DNA of 58,593 nt. It comes from Mesorhizobium hawassense (GTDB taxonomy: Bacteria; Pseudomonadota; Alphaproteobacteria; Rhizobiales; Rhizobiaceae). The position numbers were made by a program, and so were the translations under genes. The notes below the pieces were generated by a model. It was given only the letters and a program-made list of their open reading frames with translations. It made no database searches and was not told the origin of the DNA. This document shows, piece after piece, positions 54,855 to 58,593 of this stretch. Within the stretch, counting starts at the first letter, position 1, and every line of letters begins with the position of its first letter. The stretch lies in NCBI RefSeq assembly GCF_003289945.1, contig NZ_QMBP01000028.1, positions 1 to 58,593 of the forward strand. The letters run 5' to 3'.

Positions 54855-55289
54855 CTACATCTTGTCCGGTCCCGGGTCGCCACCGGCGGCGGTGATTGCC
54901 AGCCGGCTGAGATAGTGCGTCCAGCCCTTCTCATGGCTGTCGCAAATCTCTCGGTCGGCAAGGCCGCTATGGGTGAGCTTGACCCGCGTTCCGCCGGACT
55001 CTTCGACCAGATCGATTTCAACAAGGCTCGAACCGGGCGGTGTCTTGTCGTTGCCCTCCCACCCGAAGCTGTAGGCAAGGCGGTGGACGGGTACAACCTC
55101 GGTGAATTGGCCGCGTGCCGTGGCTCTTCCCGCCAAATTCAGCAAGTAGAGACCGCCGGGCTTGGGCTCCGCCGTCGCCTCCGTTCCCATCCAGCGCACG
55201 ATTTTGTCGGGATCCGTCAGGAAGGCGAAGATCGTCGCCGGCGGCGCCGCGATCTGCACCTCACGATGAACGATCAAGGGTTCAGCCAT
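54855..55289 (-). CDS. SRPBCC/AHSA1-domain protein
   Basis: 144 residues of the START-like fold: REVQIAAPPATIFAFLTDPD, the conserved IVRWMGTEA, PGGLYLLNLAGR and a C-terminal helix DSHEKGWTHYLSRLAI. Such proteins are found with ArsR-type regulators or as stress-linked ligand-binding domains; no ArsR gene is beside it. The ATG at 55289 is preceded by GGGAGA. Confidence 0.85.
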   Translation of the reverse strand: MAEPLIVHREVQIAAPPATIFAFLTDPDKIVRWMGTEATAEPKPGGLYLLNLAGRATARGQFTEVVPVHRLAYSFGWEGNDKTPPGSSLVEIDLVEESGGTRVKLTHSGLADREICDSHEKGWTHYLSRLAITAAGGDPGPDKM

Positions 55290-55439
55290 CGAAATCTCCC
55301 AAGTATGCGCTCGGCAACACGGTTCGCCTGGCAGGCGGCGCCGGACCAGCACTTTCGATTCGAAGCCAAATCGCCCTTCCGATCAACAAAAATCTCCTTG
55401 GGTTAATTCGCGCTGGTGACAGCGACGAAAGGCCGAAGC

Positions 55440-56549
55440 ATGATCGTGTCGATGCGGCTTTCATCAACTCTCGCCTGGCTGGTCGACAGCGCCGGCGGCG
55501 CCGTCCAACCGGATGATTTTCTGGCTACGCTCGGCGCGCGGCTGGTTGACGACGGGCTGCCGCTCGCCGGTGGAGCCCTCACGCTCGCCGCGCCGCATCC
55601 GATCATAACGCGCCGCGCCTGGCTGTGGCGAGCCGAGACAGGCGTCGTCATGGAGGCGCTGGGTTTTGGCGGCGGCACGATGCCTGGAGCCGGGGACGGC
55701 GATCTCGGACGCGATTGGCTGGCGGGATTGGGAACCGGTGTCGTGCACGATTATACGGTTGGGCCTGAGCGCGAGGATGCACAATCCGAGCATCCAAAAC
55801 TGAATTGGGCCGCGGCCCGTCCTCTCGCGGAGCACGAATCGAACACATTGGACCAGGTGGCGCGCTTTGCCGCCGCGCCACTTGCCGCTCTCGCCGCCAG
55901 GTCGGCGCTCTCGGCCCTGCTCGAGGCCTATCTCGGGCAGCGGAGCGCGGCGCAGGTGTTGGCCGGCCGTTCTCGGCGCGAGGTTGGTGAGACGATCCGC
56001 GCCGTCCTGTTCTACAGCGATTTGCGCGACTTTACCGCCCTGTCGCAGGAGACGGACGCCGAACAGGTCGTTGCGGCGCTCAACGCCAGCTTCGACCGCA
56101 TCGCCGGCGCCGTTCACGCTTTTGGCGGCGAGGTGCTGAAATTCATCGGCGACGGCGTGCTGGCGATCTTTCCTGTCGGCGAGCGCTCGGTTTCAGAGGC
56201 TTGCGAGGCTGCGCTGCGCGCGATCGGAGCGGCGCGGGCGGGAATGGGCCAGCTCAATCAGGCCCGTACCAGACAGGGCATGCCCGAGCTGCAGTTCGGC
56301 ATGGCGCTGCATCTGGGCGACATGGTGTGGGGCAATGTCGGCACGGCCGACCGGCTGGATTTCACCGCGATCGGCCCGGCCGTAAATCTCGTCAGCAGGC
56401 TCGAAGGTCTGTGCCGGCCGCTTGGACGGAGTGTGCTGATCTCGGGGGCTGTCGCCGCGGAAGTATCAACGCCTTTGGTCCCGCTCGGCGAACATCAATT
56501 GCGCGGAATCGCAAGATCGTGCGCCATCTTCGGCCTGCCGGTCGGGTGA
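55440..56549 (+). CDS. Class III adenylate/guanylate cyclase
   Basis: 369 residues. The N-terminal 180 residues form an unrecognised sensor-like domain (SSTLAWLVDSAGGA...), seen in many rhizobial cyclases. The catalytic domain (about 185-360) has the two metal aspartates in FYSDLRDFTALSQ (D194) and KFIGDGVLAIF. The transition-state Asn and Arg lie in GPAVNLVSRLEGL. It should make a cyclic nucleotide in the cytosol. A GTG eight codons upstream is an alternative start. A long hairpin lies just past the stop. Confidence 0.9.
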   Translation: MIVSMRLSSTLAWLVDSAGGAVQPDDFLATLGARLVDDGLPLAGGALTLAAPHPIITRRAWLWRAETGVVMEALGFGGGTMPGAGDGDLGRDWLAGLGTGVVHDYTVGPEREDAQSEHPKLNWAAARPLAEHESNTLDQVARFAAAPLAALAARSALSALLEAYLGQRSAAQVLAGRSRREVGETIRAVLFYSDLRDFTALSQETDAEQVVAALNASFDRIAGAVHAFGGEVLKFIGDGVLAIFPVGERSVSEACEAALRAIGAARAGMGQLNQARTRQGMPELQFGMALHLGDMVWGNVGTADRLDFTAIGPAVNLVSRLEGLCRPLGRSVLISGAVAAEVSTPLVPLGEHQLRGIARSCAIFGLPVG

Positions 56550-56558
56550 CCCCTGACG

Positions 56559-56588
56559 CGGTTCGGCGTTTCGTGAAACGGTGAACCG
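56559..56588. terminator. Two-step hairpin after the cyclase gene
   Basis: CGGTTC-GG-CGTTTC-GT-GAAACG-GT-GAACCG: a 12-bp stem interrupted by one 2-nt internal loop, 10 nt past the stop. It has no T-run, so it may protect the 3' end rather than terminate. Confidence 0.5.
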
Positions 56589-56727
56589 TACCCAGATCGA
56601 GGGCGCCGCCCGCGGCGGCCCGTGCCCAACGATCCTGCTTCGCCCGCCTGTTCAAACCGGGCGCTTTGCTCTATGCCGCAATGCAACCATCTTCGCCCGG
56701 CATAGGCGAAACCGGGATCGAAGGCCA

Positions 56728-57375
56728 ATGAACGATTTAACCCCGCCCAACCGCTGCCGCATCGTGTTGATCGCGCCGCCTTTTGTACCGGCCGAGCATA
56801 TCTGCGCGGCCTTCGAGGGCGGCGACGTCGCTTCGCTGATCCTGCCCGACAACGGCATGGACGATGCTTCCTTCCAGGTCTTCGCCGAACGGATCGTGCC
56901 GATCGCCCAAAGTGCCGGCGTCGCCGTGATCATCGCTGGCGACAACCGCATCGCCGGGCGCGTCCGGGCCGACGGCATCCATGTCGACGTGAAGCCCCGG
57001 GAGCTCGCCGAAACGATCGAGCGCCTGGCAGGCAAGATGATGGTCGGCGTCGGCGGCGTCAAGACCCGCGACGAGGCGCTGGAGCTCGGCGAGGAGCGGC
57101 CCGACTACATGTTCTTCGGTCGCTTCGGCTATGACAACAAGCCCGAGCCGCATCACCGCAACCTCGCCCTCGGCGAATGGTGGGCGGAGATGATTTCGAT
57201 CCCTTGCATCGTCATGGCCGGTTGCGAGCTTGCGTCGGTGGAGGCGGTGGCCGCGACCGGCGCCGAGTTCGTGGCGCTTTCCAGCGCGGTCTTTGCCGAC
57301 GGCCGCGACCCGCGGGCGGCGATCGCCGCCGCCAACGCGCTGCTCGATGAAACCGCGCCGCGTTTCGAGGACTGA
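56728..57375 (+). CDS. Thiamine-phosphate synthase-like protein (ThiE family)
   Basis: 215-residue TIM-barrel protein. It shows the TenI/ThiE strand pattern: RCRIVLIAPPFVPAEHICAA, AGVAVIIAGDNRIAGRVRAD, GIHVDV, VGVGGVKTRDEALELGEERP and DYMFFGRFGYDNKPEPHHRN. The usual CTKDAT and GPTSTK motifs are not obvious, so it may be a divergent or repurposed member rather than the true thiazole/pyrimidine coupling enzyme. No TPP riboswitch was seen before it. The following gene starts 1 bp after its stop, so the two form an operon. Confidence 0.75.
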   Translation: MNDLTPPNRCRIVLIAPPFVPAEHICAAFEGGDVASLILPDNGMDDASFQVFAERIVPIAQSAGVAVIIAGDNRIAGRVRADGIHVDVKPRELAETIERLAGKMMVGVGGVKTRDEALELGEERPDYMFFGRFGYDNKPEPHHRNLALGEWWAEMISIPCIVMAGCELASVEAVAATGAEFVALSSAVFADGRDPRAAIAAANALLDETAPRFED

Positions 57376-57376
57376 C

Positions 57377-58546
57377 GTGCGCCTGCGTGCCCTTTCCCTG
57401 GCTGTCCTGGCCGGCTTGATCGCCCCGGCTTGCTTGCTGAGCAATGCGGCGAGCGCGGCCGAAACCGTCCCGCTGCCGCAACCTCGGCCGGACACGAGCG
57501 TGCCAGACATGAGCGCCCCCGTCACAGGCAATTCGGATGCGGGAAAGGCCGACAGTGGCAATCCGGATGCCGGCAAACAAGATGCTGGCAAGCCGGGTGC
57601 GGGCAACAACCCCGCCGCCGACGCGCATGTTGACAAGCCGATCCAGAACACCTTGCCGCAGCCGGCCACCATGACGCCGCCATCGGCCGACGCCGTCAAT
57701 CCAGATCGCTTCGGCGCCAAGCAGCCGGACGCCGCCTACGGCGCCTTCCAGCGCGGGCTTTACAAGACCGCCTACAACCTTGCCATGGAGCGCGCCAAGA
57801 ACGGCGATCCGGCGGCCGAGACGCTGGTGGCCGAAATCCTGTCGCGCGGGCTGGGTGTGCCGGTCAATCCCGCGGAGGCCGGCAAATGGTACGCGCTGGC
57901 CGCCGAACAGGGCGTGCCGGAGGCGCAGTTCCAATATGCGCTGATGCAGCTCGATGGCCGTTACGTGAAGAAGGACGAAAAGGCCGCGTTCGCCCTTATG
58001 CAGGCCGCGGCCGAGGCCGGCAACCGGCTGGCGCAGTTCAACTTCGCGCAATTGCTCGTCCAGCGGGATCCGGGCGATGACGGCCTTGCGAAGGCCGCCG
58101 CCTATTACGAGCGCGCGGCCGCCACCGGCCTTGCCGATGCGCAATATGCGATGGCGCAGCTCTATGCCAACGGCGTCGGCGGCAAGCCGCATGACGACGC
58201 GCAGGCGCGCATCCTGCTGGCGCGGGCCGCGAGACAGAACTACGACACCGCGCAGATCGATCTCGCCGCCTGGATGATCGAGGGCCGTGGCGGCGAACGC
58301 GATCTGAAATCGGGCTTTGCCTGGATGCGGCGGGCTGCCGAAGGCGGCAATGTCGCCGCCCAGAACCGCCTCGCCAAGCTCTATATGGGCGGCATCGGCA
58401 CCGACCCGGATCTGATCCTCGCCGGCGCCTGGTACATCGTCGCGCGCCGCGCCGGACTGATCGACCCGCAGATGGACGATTTCCTGCAGGGCCTCGACGA
58501 CGACCAGACCAAGCAGGCGCTGCAAAAGGCAAATCGCCTGCCGTAA
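57377..58546 (+). CDS. Secreted Sel1-repeat protein
   Basis: 389 residues. A GTG start 1 bp after the preceding stop begins a signal peptide (MRLRALSLAVLAGLIAPACL, cleavage near residue 29). A low-complexity Asp/Ala/Gly/Lys linker follows (DAGKADSGNPDAGKQDAGK-type repeats). From about residue 115 to 370 there are Sel1-like repeats such as AAEQGVPEAQFQYALMQLDG, EAGNRLAQFNFAQLLV and GLADAQYAMAQLYANGVGG. Related ExoR-like Sel1 proteins regulate exopolysaccharide and envelope pathways in rhizobia, but this is not a clear ExoR orthologue. Confidence 0.85.
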   Translation: MRLRALSLAVLAGLIAPACLLSNAASAAETVPLPQPRPDTSVPDMSAPVTGNSDAGKADSGNPDAGKQDAGKPGAGNNPAADAHVDKPIQNTLPQPATMTPPSADAVNPDRFGAKQPDAAYGAFQRGLYKTAYNLAMERAKNGDPAAETLVAEILSRGLGVPVNPAEAGKWYALAAEQGVPEAQFQYALMQLDGRYVKKDEKAAFALMQAAAEAGNRLAQFNFAQLLVQRDPGDDGLAKAAAYYERAAATGLADAQYAMAQLYANGVGGKPHDDAQARILLARAARQNYDTAQIDLAAWMIEGRGGERDLKSGFAWMRRAAEGGNVAAQNRLAKLYMGGIGTDPDLILAGAWYIVARRAGLIDPQMDDFLQGLDDDQTKQALQKANRLP

Positions 58547-58593
58547 CACGCGGCATCATGGTGGCGCCGTCCCCCGCCCCCCTTGCCCCCTCC

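Overview
The window reads as a chromosomal segment of a Rhizobiales alphaproteobacterium, most likely Mesorhizobium or another Phyllobacteriaceae member. Support: GC-rich codon use, an RpoH2-type sigma factor behind an EcfG-type promoter, a CarD-family regulator, the ybgC-tolQRAB-pal-cpoB-tilS-ftsH-glmM block, an RcdA (DUF1465) homologue, CtrA-type (TTAA-N7-TTAA) and CcrM-type (GANTC) sites, and several palindromic intergenic repeats of the kind scattered through rhizobial genomes. No tRNA, rRNA, CRISPR array or prophage was seen. The only mobile-element trace is an IS481-like 3' end at the left edge.

Layout. 1-0.3 kb: transposase C-terminus and IS end. 0.3-0.96 kb: non-coding region dense in GANTC, GTTAAC and a perfect DnaA box. 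1-6.4 kb: SUV3-like RNA helicase, S4 RNA-binding protein, ferredoxin fdxA, carD. 6.5-8.9 kb: amino-acid-type ABC importer. 9.2-12.2 kb: rpoH2 and a secreted caspase-like protein. 12.2-18.4 kb: M48 lipoprotein protease, thiBPQ thiamine importer under a TPP riboswitch, divergent thiamine pyrophosphokinase. 18.4-24.2 kb: Uup-type ABC-F, ccdAB toxin-antitoxin, a Pro/Ala-rich membrane protein, purA. 24.5-31.9 kb: EamA exporter, serA and serC with a structured leader, two outer-membrane beta-barrels, glmM. 32.3-33.9 kb: two secreted paralogues built from a Cys-pair repeat. 34-44 kb: ftsH, tilS and the Tol-Pal envelope machine. 44-50 kb: GH5 hydrolase, GST, phosphoesterase and the ruvCAB Holliday-junction genes, with a vapBC module wedged between ruvC and ruvA. 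50-58.6 kb: glycosyltransferase, rcdA, a predicted small RNA, membrane and stress genes, class III cyclase, ThiE-like protein, Sel1 protein.

The strongest thread beyond ordinary annotation is cell-cycle control. Four perfect TTAA-N7-TTAA sites were found by eye, all intergenic: upstream of both outer-membrane barrels, upstream of rcdA (whose product in Caulobacter helps destroy CtrA), and over the -35 region of a predicted ~100-nt sRNA lying directly upstream of rcdA. By a rough base-composition estimate, far fewer than one would be expected by chance in the whole window. With the GANTC/GTTAAC/DnaA-box cluster at 0.36-0.81 kb, this suggests an envelope and cell-cycle regulon. The sRNA-rcdA unit is the best candidate for an undescribed circuit.
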